The notes: a model not told the origin generated them from the letters alone. 64,000 nucleotides of DNA from Dugong dugon (GCA_030035585.1 CM057481.1:55685128-55749127); one strand, 5' to 3'; positions 1-12,417 are shown, counted from the stretch's first letter. Numbers and translations are program-made.

Positions 1-660
1 TTGGGTGTTGCCTTTGCTTTTTACTTTGAAAATCAAGGTGTTGACATCTACTGCTGAGTATGGTATGAAAACAACATATAGTGCAGAGACGTCTCCTGGC
101 AAGGCTGGAGAAGGTGGGCCATGCACTCTTCAGTCTTAGACATTGCTCTTTTCTTGATTTAAAGAATCCAAGCCATTTCCAGCAAAACACATATGGTCCA
201 GTTTGGTTTTATGCTACTTCTCTTAAGCAATACGATCACTTCTGAGATAATGCCTGAATCCTAAAAGGAAACTCAAGGCCTCAAGCGAAGCAAAGTTCTA
301 TAAGAAATGCAAGTTGCAATGATCACAAAACCACGAAAGTGTATCCATCATCTAATAACTTCTGCTTAAAAGAATACACAAGTTGTGAGAATTTCAAGTA
401 TGCTCATAATTTAATATGTAATACAACAATAACCACAGTTAATGTTTGAGTGATACCATTCATGAGGCCTTAATGCCCTTTGTATTAAGTCCTTTAATTT
501 CTGTTTTATAATAGTAAACTAAAGAGCAAGTGAACTTTTGAGCACAAAGCTAATAAAAGAAAATGCCAAAATACTATAAAGAAATAAAAAGACTAAGCCT
601 GTGAAATCAGTAGTCTCCCAGGCAGACTAATAAAAGAATGATAACAAAACAAATTTAATG
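1..660. other. No gene seen; inferred ARL6IP5 intron 1
   Basis: AT-rich sequence with no recognisable exon or repeat family. Because ARL6IP5 exon 1 lies at 8661-8836 on the minus strand and no exon 2 or 3 is visible below it, this stretch is inferred to be part of that gene's first intron. Confidence 0.5.
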
Positions 661-663
661 AAT

Positions 664-3600
664 TAAGGCTGTTGTGGATCACCATAAGTCATCTGTCAGT
701 TTGTCATACTGTGTTGGCTTGCATATTGCTATGATGCTGGAAGCTATGCCACTGGTATTTCAAATACCAGCAGGATCACCCATGGTAGACAGATTTCAGC
801 AGAGCTTCCAGACTAAGACAGACTATGAAGAAGGAGCTTGCGATCTACTTTTGAAAAAAATCAGCCTGTGAAAACCTTATGGATCGTAGCAAAACACTGT
901 CTGATATAGTGCCAGAAGAAGAGCCCCTCAGGTTGGAAGGCACTCAAAATACGACTGGGGAGGGGCTGTCTCCTGAAAGTAGAGCCAACCTTAATGATGT
1001 GGATGGAGTAAAGCTTCCGGGACCTTCACTTGTTGATATGGAATGACTCAAAATGAGAAAAAACAGCTGCAAACATACATCAGTAATCGGAATATGGAAT
1101 GCACGAAGTATGAATCAAGGAAAATTGGACGTTGTCAAAAATGAAATGGAATGCATAAAAATTGCTATTGTAGGCAATAGTGAGCTGAAATGGACTGATT
1201 GGCCATTTTGAATTGGACAATCATATTGTCTACTATGCTTGCAATGATAAATTGAAGAGGAATGACACTGCATTCATTGTCAAAAAGAACATTACCCCGA
1301 AGTACAACACTGTCAGTGACAGAATAATACCCGTACACCTACAAGGAAGACCAGTTAATATGATCATTATTCAAATTTATGCACCAACCACTAATGCCAA
1401 AGAGGAAATTGAAGACCTTTACCAACTTCTGCAGTCTGAAATTGATCAAACATGCAATCAAGATGCATTCATAATTACTGGTGATTGGAATGCAAAAGTC
1501 AGAAATGAAGAAGGATCAGTAGTTAGAAAATATGGCCTTGGTGATGGAAATGACACCAGAGATCACATGATAGAATTTTGCAAGACTGATGATTTATTCA
1601 TTGGAAATACCCTTTTTCAACAACATAAACAGCGACTATACACATGGACCTCGCCAGATGAAATACATAGGAATCAAATTGACTGCATCTGTGGAAAGAG
1701 ACCATGGAGAAGCTCAATATCATTAGTCAGAACAAAGGCCAGGGGCCAACTGCAGAACAGTCTATCAATTGCTCATATGCAAGTTCAAGTTGAAGCTGAA
1801 GAAAATTAAAACAAGTTCACAAGAGCCAAAGTACAACCTTAAGTACATCCTGCCCGAATTTGGAGACCATCTCAAGAGTAGATTTGATGCATTGAACACT
1901 AATGACCAAAGACTAGACAAGATGTGGGATGACATCAAGGACATCAATATGAAGAAAGTATAAGGTCATTAAAAAGAGAGAAAGGAAAGAAAGACGAAAA
2001 TAGATATCAGAAGAGACTCTGAAACTTACTCTCATACATAGAGTAGCTAAAGCGAACAGAAGAAATGATGAAGTAAAAGAGTTGAACAGAAGATTTCAAA
2101 GGGCAGCTCAAGAAGACAAAGTAAAGTATTATAATGATGTACAAAGACCTGGAGTTAGAAAACCAAAAGGGAAGAACATTTTTAGCATTTCTAAAGCTGA
2201 AAGAACTGAAAAAAAATTCAAGCCTCGAGTTGCAATATCAAAGGATTTTATGGGCAAAATGTTGAACGATGCAGGAAGCATCAAAAGAAGACAGAAGGAT
2301 TACACAGAGTCAAAGTACCCAAAAAAACTGGTCAACATTGAGCCAGGGAGTAGCATATGATCAAGAACTGAGAGTACTGAAGGAAAAAGTCCAAGCTGCA
2401 CTGAAGGCATTGGCGAAAAACAAGGCTCCAGGAATTGACGGAATACCAACTGAGATGTTTCAACAAACTGCTGCAACACTGGAAGCACCTATTTGTCTAT
2501 GCCAAGAAATCTGGAAGGCAGCTACTTGGCCAACTGACTGGAAAAGATCCATATACGTGCCCTTTTCAAAGAAAAGTGATCCAACAAAATGCAGAAATTA
2601 TTGAACAACATCATTAATAGCACACACAAGTAAAATTTTGCTGAAGATAATTCAAAAATGGTTGCAGCAGTACATCAACGGGGAACAGCCAGAAATTCAA
2701 GCTGGATTCAGAATAGGACATGGAATAGGGATACCAACGCTGATGTCAGATGCACCTTCGCTAAAAGCAGAGAATACCAGAAAGATGTTTACCTGTGTTG
2801 TATTGACTATGCAAAGGCATTGGATCGTGTGTATCATAACAAATTTTGAATAACATTGCGAAGAATGGGAATTCCAGAACACTTAAATATGGCTCATGTG
2901 GAGCCTGTACATAGACCAAGAGGCAGTCATTGGAACAGAACGAGGGGATACTGCATGGTTTAATATCAAGAAAGGTGTGTGTTAGGGTTGTATCCTTTCA
3001 CCAAACTTATTCAATCTGTATGCTGAGCAAATAATCTGAGGATATGAGCTATTTGAAGAAGAACAGGGCATCAAGATTGGAGGAAGACTCATTAACAACC
3101 TGCGATATGCAGATGACACAACCTTGCTTGCTGAAAGTGAAGAGGATTTGAAGCACTTACTGATGAAGATCAAAGACTACAGCCTTCAGTATGGATTATA
3201 CCTCAACATAAAGAAAACAAAAATCCTCACAAATGGATCAATAAGCAATATCATGATAAATGGAGAAAAGATTGACGTTGTCAAGGATTTCATTTCACTT
3301 AGATCCACAATCAACACCCATGGAAGCAGTACTCAAGAAATTAAAGACATATTGCATTGGGCAAATCTGCCACAAAAGACCTCTTTAAAGTGTTCAAAAG
3401 CAAAGATGTCACCTTGAAGACTAAGGTGCACCTCACCCAAGCCATGGTATTTTCAATTGCCTCATATGCAGGTGAAAGCTGGACAATGAATAAGGAAGAC
3501 CAAAGAATTGATGTCTTTGAATTATGGTGTTGGTGAAGAATATTGAATATACCATGGACTGCTAGAAGAACGAAAAAATCTGTCTCGGAAGAAGTACAGC

Positions 3601-3883
3601 TAGAATGCTCCTTATAAGTGAAGATGGCTAGACTTTTTCTCAAGTACTTTGGACATGTAATCAGGAGGGACCAGTCCCTGGAGAAGGACATCATGCTAGG
3701 TAAAGTAAAGGGTCAGCAAAAAAGAGGAAGACATCAATGAAATGGATTGACACAGTGGCTGCAACAATAGACTTAATAGCAAGAATTGTGAGGATCATGC
3801 AGGACCAGACAGTGTTTTGTTCTGTTGTACATAGGGTCACTATGAGTTAGAACCAACTCGAAGGCACCTAACAACAACAATGC
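664..3883 (+). mobile_element. RTE-type non-LTR retrotransposon, nearly full length, broken
   Basis: Remnant of an RTE-clade LINE of the type common in Afrotheria. The translated pieces run in order. An APE-like endonuclease occupies about 1080-1710, with a GDWNAKV motif at 1480-1500. A reverse transcriptase occupies about 2350-3420, with GIDGIP near 2432 and the catalytic YADDT at 3106-3120. A C-terminal region runs to about 3850. The frame is broken several times (stops and shifts near 1800, 1960, 2600, 2850 and 3420), so no functional protein is made. The 3' end (about 3830-3883) resembles the tails of the SINEs in this window and finishes in a CAACAACAA-type run. The exact 5' end is uncertain, as no target duplication was read. 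Confidence 0.85.
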
Positions 3884-4067
3884 TGATCAAAACTGTGTAA
3901 AAGTTCAAATCCACTCCATTCTTACGTTTGAAATGTCAGGAGCAGAAGCTCAAGTCAACCTGCTCTGCTATGTAATTGCCAAGAAGTCTTTTTTTGTAAC
4001 TTGTTATGAAGCAGCTTACTTTTAATAAGTGGTGATGTGAGGAATCTTTATGATTTTCTGTGGCAGT

Positions 4068-4288
4068 ACAGCAGTGGTTCTCAATCAGGCTTTGTTCCCC
4101 AGGGGACATTTGGCAATGTCTGGAGACATTTTTGGTTGTCATAACTGGGGGAGGTGGAGAGGTAGCTACTGGCATCTGGTTGGTAGAGGGCAGGGATGGT
4201 GCTAAACATCCTACAATAAACAGGACAAGTCCCCCACAACAGAGAATGATCCAGTCTAAAATGTAATAGCGTAAAGGTTGAGAAACCG
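4068..4288 (+). mobile_element. MER20-like hAT DNA transposon
   Basis: Starts 'CAGTGGTTCTCAA', contains the hallmark 'GGACATTTGGCAATGTCTGG', and ends 'GGTTGAGAAACC', an inverted copy of the start. This matches MER20, a short non-autonomous hAT-Charlie element. The open frames here are shadows. Confidence 0.8.
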
Positions 4289-4490
4289 TGTTGTTGTTAT
4301 TAGTTTCTGTCAAGTTGATTCCAACCCCATGTATGCAGAGTAGAACTGCTCCATAGTGTTTTTAAGGTTATGACCTTTCAGAAGCAGATTGCCAGGCCTT
4401 TCTTCCAAGGCACTTCTGAGTGGGCTTGTAAAGCCAACTTTTTAGCTAGTAGGCAGGAGCTCGATGTTTGCACCATCCAGGGATTCTTGA
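4289..4490 (-). mobile_element. AfroSINE, reverse orientation ('AGTCCCTGGGTGG' type)
   Basis: Begins with GTTGTTGTT and an RTE-like tail in reverse, passes through 'AGAACTGCTCCATAG', and ends with the reversed head 'CACCATCCAGGGATTC'. It abuts the MER20 end directly, so it probably inserted at or beside that element. Confidence 0.75.
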
Positions 4491-5164
4491 GGAACACTAC
4501 AGTAGAGTATTTCACCAAGATTCTACAAGGACAATAAAAATTAGTGAAGAATTTAAATTATAAACTTTTAAAATGAACTTTTACGCAGATAGAGTAATCC
4601 TAACCGATACGTAGCGTAACGCCTTGAGCAATGATCTGTTAGAATCACTTTAGGAACATGTTGTTGCTGGCATGCGGCTATGTGTTTAAAATCATTTGTC
4701 CCGTTCCATAGGTTAAAGGCTGCCCCTGTGATAACGCTGGATTTTACATTCACTTATTTACTCTTTGCACTCCACAGCTAAGCATCTGCTATGTAGCAAG
4801 CCTCAGGGATACAGAGAATAAAAATAACAACCACGGCTACTACAAGGAAAAGAGAAAATAATCACAAACAAAACCTAGTCCAGAGTGGAGAAAGTGAATA
4901 GACAATGTAACAGCCTGTGCGATAAGTATCAGGAAAGACAGAGGCACAGGTGTAGGGCCCAATTCAGGCATGGGTTTGAGGGAGAAAGGGAGACTGTTCC
5001 CTCAAAGGGATGGTACCAAAGCTGAGTCTTGCAGAAGCAGGAGTGGGTGAAGAAGTTGAGGACTGGAGTTTGGGTGGATGGAGCTGCCAGGGTAAATATG
5101 CATTCTGTTTCTGGGTATACACCATCCATGATAAAAATAATAAGTAACATTTGTGGAGCAAAAA
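4491..5164. other. No gene or repeat recognised
   Basis: Inferred ARL6IP5 intron. I see no exon, promoter or named repeat in this stretch. Confidence 0.4.
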
Positions 5165-5395
5165 CGAGGAGCCCAGAACTGTTCTAAGAGCCTTGCCTGT
5201 ATTAACTTAGTTAATTCTCTCAGAAGTTCTATGAGGTTGGTACTATTGTTAGTCTCATTTTACAGGTGAGGAATCTGAGGCATGGGGTAGTTCAAGTAAC
5301 TTGCCCAAGGTCACACAACTAATGATTGCAGTTGGGATTCAAACTCAGTTCCTCTGGCTCCAAAGGCTAAACTCGTAACCACTACCTTATATAAT
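5165..5395 (-). mobile_element. MIR SINE, reverse orientation
   Basis: Contains the MIR core in reverse: 'TTTTACAGGTGAGGAA' followed by 'AACTTGCCCAAGGTCACA'. This is an ancient mammal-wide tRNA-derived SINE. Confidence 0.8.
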
Positions 5396-6090
5396 CTAAA
5401 AGCCAGAAGATATGGCAACTGTCTTCAAAAAGGACTATTAGCTAAGAGATGTACCTAGCATTCATCTAAGAGGCACAGTAGACCTACTGGGTGGAAGTCA
5501 CCTGCCTTGCAAACCATGCTCTTAGGATGAAGACCAAACTCCAGACCATGGGTTAGCAGGTCCTACTTGATCAACCACAGATTTATCTCTATCCTAATCC
5601 CTCTTAATCTCCATCTTGACATAGGCAGCCCCTTCAGGTGTTTGTGGACCTAGATTATATCTGCCATGGTCTTTCCTCTCCCTTCCTGCAGTCTTGAAGA
5701 CCAAGCCCTCTCTATCCTCACCCAAGCCAGTTTTCATCAACACTGGAGTGTTCCAAGAGGCTAGAGCCCTTCAATAATGGCCCCGAGGCCATTCCTCACC
5801 AGCAGCGGATTCCTGGTTGATGAACACCCTTTGAACACAGTCATTTCCCCAGTTAACACCCAGACCACATTTTCACATGGACTCTACCAAGGTATGAGAA
5901 ACTATCAGATACCTGTACAGAATCCAGATGATCAGCCTCCAGCACTGCACTGACCCATCTGTCAACTAACACCACCATTCTTTAGAATGAGAAATGTTCA
6001 AGAATCAACTGAGCTCCCTGACCCTAAATGTATTTGGTTTCTTTTTCAGAGACTATAATTCTAAACCTTATGACTCATAGAAAGATGGCG
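5396..6090. other. No gene or repeat recognised
   Basis: Inferred intronic DNA of ordinary composition. I can assign nothing here. Confidence 0.4.
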
Positions 6091-6285
6091 TAGTAGTTAA
6101 GAACACAAGCCTGGGTCTGTGACATTGAGTAAGTCATTTAGCCTCTCAGCCTCATATTGAATAATAATAATAGTAAAATAATAATAGTTTACTCACTGGG
6201 TTCTTTGAGGCAATGAAGGTAAAGTACTTAACAAATATCTGGCACACAGAGCACTCAGTAAGTGTTTGCTTTTATTATTATTAGA
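6091..6285 (+). mobile_element. MIR SINE
   Basis: Runs 'TAGTTAAGAACACAAGCCTG', then a 'CATTTAGCCTCTCAGCCTCA' core, then 'CTGGCACACAGAGCACTCAG' and a TTATTATT end. The order and orientation are those of a plus-strand MIR. Confidence 0.75.
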
Positions 6286-7640
6286 TTATAAAGCAAGAAA
6301 AGAGCAATTTGCTGAAAAAGCTACAGACTGTGTTTGCAGATGCAGAGAAAACAACTGAAGATTATACATGGAATTTTTACTGGGGTACAAAGGAAATTAG
6401 TATTTTACACATGTAATTTTCAAAAGAAATTTTACTACCGCCTTTATCTTTTGTATGTTCTTAAAAGGTAAGAATAAAAAAAAACTTTGTGGCTACTCTT
6501 CAATTTTTCTTTCAAAAATTTCACTGCCAATCAACATCTCCTATTTAAAAGGGGAATGGAAAGAGCCAACGCCCCCAAACTGCCTGATTCAGTGGCCTGA
6601 GACAGTAACCAGGAAGCTACAAGTAGTTAAGGGGTTGGTCCTTGGCCTTCACAATGAAAAAGGGATTCCATCAAGGCAGCAAGACTGCCAGAGCTTGTTT
6701 CTGATCTGGGTAGCACACTTCTTTGAAAAGCATTGGTGTTTTCTGTACATTTGACAGACCTGTCAGATCTTGCCCCATATCTAAGTTTTTGGGGTTTCCT
6801 CAAGAAAATACCCCCCATAACTGGACCACCAGGTGAGATGCCCACTTCTTTATGAAGAGAAAGAAAGGAAAAATGAAAGCAAAACAACAATGCAATTCTA
6901 TGTAAAGAATTACAGAATCCGTCTTTTTTTTTTTTTTTTTTTAAAGAAATTTGTTAGTATTGAGGGAAATGAACCTTAAGCCTAGAATTAGGGGAATGGT
7001 CAGAAGATAGTTGCCTCAGGAAAAGGCTTGCCCTACCCTGACTAATTTTACTTTGGCTGCCACTCTATTCAGAGTCTGCTCAGAGCCTTGGACACACCAA
7101 GCCATTCCCAGAGTTTGCAATTCTGTAAGCAGCACAGAATGAGGATTCCACAAGTGAGCTGCCACTTTTGCCTGCTGGGGACTACTGTGAACCACACTCG
7201 GAAATCATGAGCTCTCTCCCTTTCCTAGGTGCTAAGTATTTGCTCCTTTAGCGTCTCAACAACTGCCACGTGCCCTTGGGGCAGCATTCACGTCTAATTC
7301 ATCTTGGTGTGCTCCAACCTTGGCATGGGACCTGACACAGAGAGGTGGCTCAATAAATAAACCAACAGCCAGCCAACTGAAGGAACCACCATACTCACCC
7401 TCTCCCTCAACCAAGTTTGGATTTCTCCTCTTTCTTCCAGGCTCTGTGTCTGCTCTAAAATAGAAATGTCAGACACTTTTTAAAAGGCCAGTGAGCCTTT
7501 TAAAAACTCGGCGTGTTTTTTTTCATTAAAGATGTGTAGGAGATAATCAGCAAGATGTAGGACACCTCCCCTCCACCCTGTAAAAGTGAGAGAAGCATCT
7601 CTTAAAGAGTGAACTATGAGGAAAGGTGGTTTCTAGGGGA
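6286..7640. other. No gene recognised; poly-T tract at 6925-6943
   Basis: Inferred ARL6IP5 intron. Small open frames (for example 6455-6754) show no family resemblance and lack splice context. Confidence 0.4.
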
Positions 7641-7645
7641 GCATG

Positions 7646-7647
<2 letters not shown>

Positions 7648-7695
<48 letters not shown>

Positions 7696-7699
7696 ATGG

Positions 7700-7739
<40 letters not shown>
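7648..7739. repeat. (TG)n microsatellite, two blocks
   Basis: Two long TG runs, each preceded by GCATGGCG (7641-7648 and 7694-7701). The duplicated lead-in suggests the second block arose by tandem duplication. The His/Thr-repeat frame on the other strand is an artefact of the dinucleotide. Confidence 0.95.
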
Positions 7740-7742
<3 letters not shown>

Positions 7743-7778
7743 TAGAACACAGGACACATTATTCTATCATCAAGTATT

Positions 7779-7960
7779 AAGGAGCCCTGGTGGCCACTGT
7801 GGTTAAGAGCTTGGCTGCCAACCAAAATATCTGCAGTTCAAATCCAGCAGCTGCTCCTTGGAAACCCTATGGGGCAGTTCTACTCTGTCCTACAGGGTCG
7901 CGCTGTAAGTCAGAATCGACCTGATGGCAATGGGTGTGGTTTTGGTTTGGTCAGGTATTG
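7779..7960 (+). mobile_element. AfroSINE
   Basis: Head 'GGAGCCCTGGTGG', tRNA-like A and B box region (GGTTAAGAGCTTGG, then CAGTTCAAATCC), 'CCCTATGGGGCAGTTCTACT', and an RTE-like tail ending in a TTTGG run. Flanks 'tcaagtatt' and 'tcaggtatt' may be a decayed target duplication. Confidence 0.85.
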
Positions 7961-8239
7961 AAAAGGCCTTCAGATACACTGAGACCTCGGGCAGGGCAGT
8001 GAAGATAAAGTGACCACATTTGGCATCTCCAGGAAGAAAAAGCGAGAGGACTTCTATCTTAGAGTCAGGGCAGCCTCTACCCCACACGGGGCGATGCGCC
8101 ACCAGAGAACACCCATCCTCTTGCACCCAAGCTCAGCTTTCCTGTACAGTGTGGCCGATACCAGGCGGAAAAAACTGCAAAGCGCGTACCACTTAGATGC
8201 CCTTTTACAACACCACCCCCAGAAGACAGAGTCTAGGTC

Positions 8240-9020
8240 CACATCCAATCGTCCCAGGCCTCCTAGGGCGGCACCCGCCCCATTCGGCCTCAGGATAGGG
8301 TTACAACACTTTCCTCTTCTTATTTTTAAAAGACGAGGGCGCTGCAACTACCTCCCCAGCAAGAGCCTTATGGGGCACAAAAAGAAAAAACAAATTTTTC
8401 CTTGCCCGAAGTTGACAATTTCCCCTACCCCCACCCCCACATCCCTTGGCCCCTCAGGTCTCAGCCGGGGGTACAGAAAGCGAAAAAGGACCCTGAGATG
8501 GCTGCGGCCTCGCCCAGCGAGCAGGTTTGCAATGGTTTGCCGCTTACAGAGTGGCCAGGACAGGCTCTGGGCGTGAAGGGTCTTTGCATTACAGGAGCTC
8601 GCACCCCGCGCCCCTCCGTGCTGCCCCTGATCGGCGGCCCCGGGAAGACACGCCACTTACCCCACGACGGAAATCATCATGGCAGCCACCACCAGGTAGT
8701 TGGTCTGGTAATAGAGCAGGTTGCTCACCACGCGGTTGTTCCATTTGGAGATGTCTCTGAAGTCCGGCCGAGCGAAGCGGTCAGAGCCCGGGAAGAAGTC
8801 GTCCCAGGCGCGCAGCGGGGCGATCTGCACGTCCATATCTCTCGGCCTCGCGTCCTTCCCCTTCGGAATCCGGTGGCGGCGACGGCGGCAGCGGATCAGC
8901 TGAGCTGGGTGAAAGGAATGACACAGACTCTGGCTCGGTCGGCTTTGCGGTTGGCAGGCAGCGGAGCAAAGGAAACTGAAAGCGGGCGGGCGGGCGGTTT
9001 TGCTCTCTTCACTTCTTGAT
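8240..9020 (-). promoter_or_regulatory. ARL6IP5: CpG-rich promoter region of ARL6IP5
   Basis: CpG- and GC-rich island surrounding ARL6IP5 exon 1. Upstream of the start codon on the minus strand are CGG-rich 5' UTR sequence (8860-8895), GGGCGG-type boxes (8982-8996) and an inverted CCAAT box (ATTGG at 9019-9023). The transcription start is not defined by sequence alone and is inferred to lie at about 8890-9000. Confidence 0.6.
8661..8836 (-). CDS. ARL6IP5: ARL6IP5 (PRAF3/JWA), first coding exon only
   Basis: The minus-strand frame from the ATG at 8836-8834 encodes 58 codons beginning [20 protein letters not shown] and ending in the start of a hydrophobic segment ([14 protein letters not shown]). 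It is then cut by a GTAAGT donor (8660 downward) after two bases of a codon. I recognise it as the N-terminus of ARL6IP5 (also called PRAF3, JWA or GTRAP3-18), a PRA1-domain multi-pass ER membrane protein that interacts with ARL6 and retards ER exit of glutamate transporter EAAC1. The family protein is about 188 residues; the rest lies in exons expected below position 1. The start is supported by near-identity to the human N-terminus as I recall it. It is divergent from UBA3. Confidence 0.92.
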
Positions 9021-10234
9021 TGGCTGGAAGTAAATGGTTACAGAGAAACAGGGGCCAGGAGAAGAGCGAGGGGCAAACTGCAGAACAGAAATGAAATAAC
9101 AGAAAGCAGTCGGCGGAAATCCCCTGTCTGAAGCCAGGTGGCAATGCCTTCTCTATCAGTCCGAATAAAATCTGCCCCCTTTGAAATCCTCTTTTGAGTG
9201 TTAACCTAGGGGTGTGTTCTCTCACTTAGGACAAAAATTTGGCAGCTGTTCAGATGCCAATCTAAGTGAAATGGAATGCAAGGAGACTGTACTGTGACTG
9301 CAGGATGAGCTGGTTTTGAGAACCAACTAGTTACTAACCTTTGCACATCTGAATGCAATTCTCCTGTTTTGGTAAACCTGAGTCACACTGATTGAAATCA
9401 GATTGGCAAAATAGGAAAGAGGGAGGTGCAGAAAGGAAGGGCCGGTTTGTTCTTTTTGTTTTCCATCCCCGTTCACTAGGGACAGAATTACTCAAGCGCT
9501 GTGCCATTCTGATAAAGTGGGCGTGTTGGCCACTGCAGCCCCGAGCTGGACATGTAGTTTGCATTTTAAAGATAATAATTGCCTGCAATGAACAAATTGT
9601 TTTACTCCCAGTGTTTTTTTGGCAGAAACATGGACTCCATTTTAAAAAAGCTTTCTTAGTTTTATTTGGTGACAACTTTTCACTAAGACAGCACAGTATT
9701 TTAATAAAGTGGTAGATTTTTCTTTGTGTACCAGCCCAAAGAAGAACTGATAAGGGATGCATTATTTGTAAATTTTCTTCTAAGGATCCCAAAGGGTCGT
9801 CTTTTTTTTTTCCAGTTGAGGGGCTTGCTCGCAAATGCCTGAGAAAAAAAGTATTTTGGTTAATTCCATGGTGTTGTAGGCAGAATTCTAAGATGACAAT
9901 GGCTAAGAACAGTTTCTGAACCTACAAGTGGTACATTTTTTTAAAGACTAAATTCATTCTACTCAGACCACCAATTTTCAAAAACTTGAAAAGCAATAAA
10001 ACATACCTAATGCAAAGTCTAGAAGACAAAACTGTGTTTTTCCTATATGATTCAGAAAGCAGTCAAGGAGCTTATAGTGTTTCTAAGAAATCACTACCGT
10101 CACGGGTGGTTGGGAAAGTTTGGTTCTCAGTGAAATCAGTGCTAATTAACAAGATACAGCCTAGGTGCTGCCTTTGGAATAGAGTTGAAAATGCAAACAT
10201 GGGAGAGTTTAAATTCAGAGAGAGTAAAATGAGA
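9021..10234. other. Intergenic, nothing assigned
   Basis: Between the divergent ARL6IP5 and UBA3 promoters. Open frames at 9334-9834 and 9392-9715 overlap on opposite strands and resemble no family. Confidence 0.4.
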
Positions 10235-10438
10235 ATCCCCACTGCTTTGGAACTCTGGTGGGGTGGCTCTGCGGAAGTTACTTCATCTCTCCCAGCCTCC
10301 ATTTTTTTCATGTGTCAAGTGGAAATAATAATATCTGGCGAGTTGGGGAGCGTAACTGAAACTATGTATATGAAGTGCTTAGTGCATGGTAAGTGCTCAC
10401 AGTAAGGACATCACTGTTGTTATTATTATAGTACAGCC
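10235..10438 (+). mobile_element. MIR SINE
   Basis: Runs 'ACTTCATCTCTCCCAGCCTC', 'GTGGAAATAATAATA', 'AGTGCATGGTAAGTGCTCA' and a TTATTATTAT end, which is MIR order on the plus strand. Confidence 0.7.
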
Positions 10439-11099
10439 CATGATTGATCTGTAAGGTATCTATAGTGCTTTAACCAGATTTGCTTTCTATGCTCTTATAA
10501 AAATCATGCATTGAATTTTTTCTGTCTTGTTGCAATTTTACTGGTAGTCGTATCTAGTTAGACACAATAGCCTCTCAACTAAAAAAAAAAAAAAAGATTG
10601 AGAAAATTCAGTACAAGGCCAACAGATCTTCTGAGTCCTTGAAAACCTCTGTGAAAACTCTGTGGGGGATACAGATGGAGAAGCAGGCAGCCCTGCTGGG
10701 CCTTCAAGATTCTTGCAATGCAGCAGAAATGACTACCTTAATACAAGATAGAGTGAGAGGAGGTGCTAAGTAGAGATGCCCCAGGCTGTGGTGGTCAGTT
10801 ACAGGAAGCAGGAGGATGTGGAGGAAATCCCTGGGGCTTAACAATTTCAAGAAGCCACACTGTGAGCTGGCTGAGTAAATGATCATGGTCAAGATCAGGG
10901 TGGGAGCCCCAGTAGGGCCCCACACCTGTTACAGAGATCAGTGAGCATTAGGCGCTGTGATCAAGAATGTTCACCTTCAACTACTCAGCACTGCGTGACC
11001 AAAGCTGTCAAGTCCATATTAGTATCAATATGACTACTCATTGATCTCAGGCAATTGATATCCCGTGAACTTTTCTTTGGTGTGTTTTTGTTTATTTGT
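10439..11099. other. Intergenic, nothing assigned; poly-A at 10580-10595
   Basis: No exon or named repeat recognised. The short poly-A run may mark the tail of an unidentified old retroelement. Confidence 0.35.
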
Positions 11100-11325
11100 T
11101 TAAACCTCCAAAAACTAAAATTAAACCCGTTGCCCCTGAGTCAATGCTGATTCATAGAGACCCTATGTGACAAAACAGAACTGCCCCATAGGGTTTCCAA
11201 GGCTGTAATCTTTACGGAAGCCAACTGTCTCGTCTTTCTTCCTCGGAGCAGCTGGTGGGTTCAAGCTGCCGACCTTGTGGTTGGCAACTGAGCGCTTTAC
11301 CACTGTGCCACCAGGCCTCCTTTGT
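11100..11325 (-). mobile_element. AfroSINE, reverse orientation
   Basis: Reverse RTE-like tail ('AACCCGTTGCCCCTGAGTCA'), 'GAACTGCCCCATAGGGTTTC', reversed B box ('GGGTTCAAGCTGCC') and reversed head ('CTGTGCCACCAGG'). Confidence 0.85.
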
Positions 11326-12417
11326 TCGACCTTCTAGGGAGGTTTAAAAATTTTTAAAGACATGAAAAAAGCCAGATAAAGCTGTATATGGCATGATCCC
11401 CTTCTTCCTCTCAAAATGTTAACCGAGCTTCTCTCTGGTTGGATTATGGGAGCTTTTTTTTTTTCTTTTCCCTTCACATTTCTGCCTTTGTCGTAACATT
11501 GTTTTAAATAAAAATGAACACATATCGAATCCTTACTTAATTCCAGTGACTGTTTGAAATGCCATTTGAAGCTGTTCTTTGTCACTGTTCATCCAGTGGT
11601 ATCAGATTCACTGTAGAAGCTTTCCTGGGGCTTTTGTACCCCGGTTTGTACGTGAATATGTCTGTATATCAACAATAGCGGATAGTCTGGTAGTTTATGG
11701 TATGTTCCATTTGAGATGAAATAAATCTGTTGAAGATTTCACTTTAATGTCTCTGTCACTTCCATTACTGGCAAGGGCAGGTGGTTATTTCTGGACAGTC
11801 TGAGCCTTGTGTCATCTATCAAAATATCATCACAGTGAGTCAGGGTGTTTGTCCCAAGGCACGCAGAGGCAGGGCCAGGTGCCTTTGCAGAGCTCTTCAT
11901 GGATCAGCTGACCTATCCCTGGGCCTCCACTTCTTCCCCCTTCGAAATGAATGGGATTGGGCTAAATGATTCCTAAACTGCCTGGTGGTGTTTTCCATAT
12001 GAGGGGGCTGTGATTTATCAAATTATCAAACGGTGGCCTGAAAGCAGCATTGTTGGGGCCCCAGCCCAAAGGAGCCTGTTTTGAGAAACTATGGTTTAAC
12101 CTCAGTGGTTTGCATCTGTGGAGTCTTCTGAGCAAGAAAAAGAGGTTTCTGCGTTGATGTCAAGACATATGACCTAGAAAGAGGCTGACATCTCCTGCTA
12201 CTGACTGTGGACTGTGAACACTATCCCAGCACCTCCTGCCTGGCACTGACTTTCAGCTCAATGAATGCTATTGAGTTGAACTTGATTGGGGATGATATAG
12301 GACAAGGATTCCTGATGGTTCAGTGGACAATAGGACAAAGAGGAGATTAAATACCACAATTTAGTAGCAGCAGCTATATTTTCTGAGTACTCACCAGACT
12401 TTATATACCCTATTTCA
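11326..12417. other. Intergenic, nothing assigned
   Basis: No gene, RNA or repeat family recognised in this stretch. Confidence 0.35.

Noticed and set aside
664..3883. An active retrotransposon
   Set aside because: Multiple stops and frame breaks in both endonuclease and reverse transcriptase. No intact frame longer than about 200 codons.
7547..7825. Frame with a long His-Thr repeat
   Set aside because: Translation of a TG microsatellite plus SINE sequence.
8010..9019. Frames up to 205 codons on the plus strand at 8010-8576 and 8402-9019
   Set aside because: GC-rich CpG-island DNA opposite ARL6IP5 exon 1. The minus strand carries the conserved reading frame and its splice donor.
9334..9834. 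166-codon minus-strand frame between ARL6IP5 and UBA3
   Set aside because: Overlapped by an opposite-strand frame, no recognised domain, and no splice or promoter evidence.
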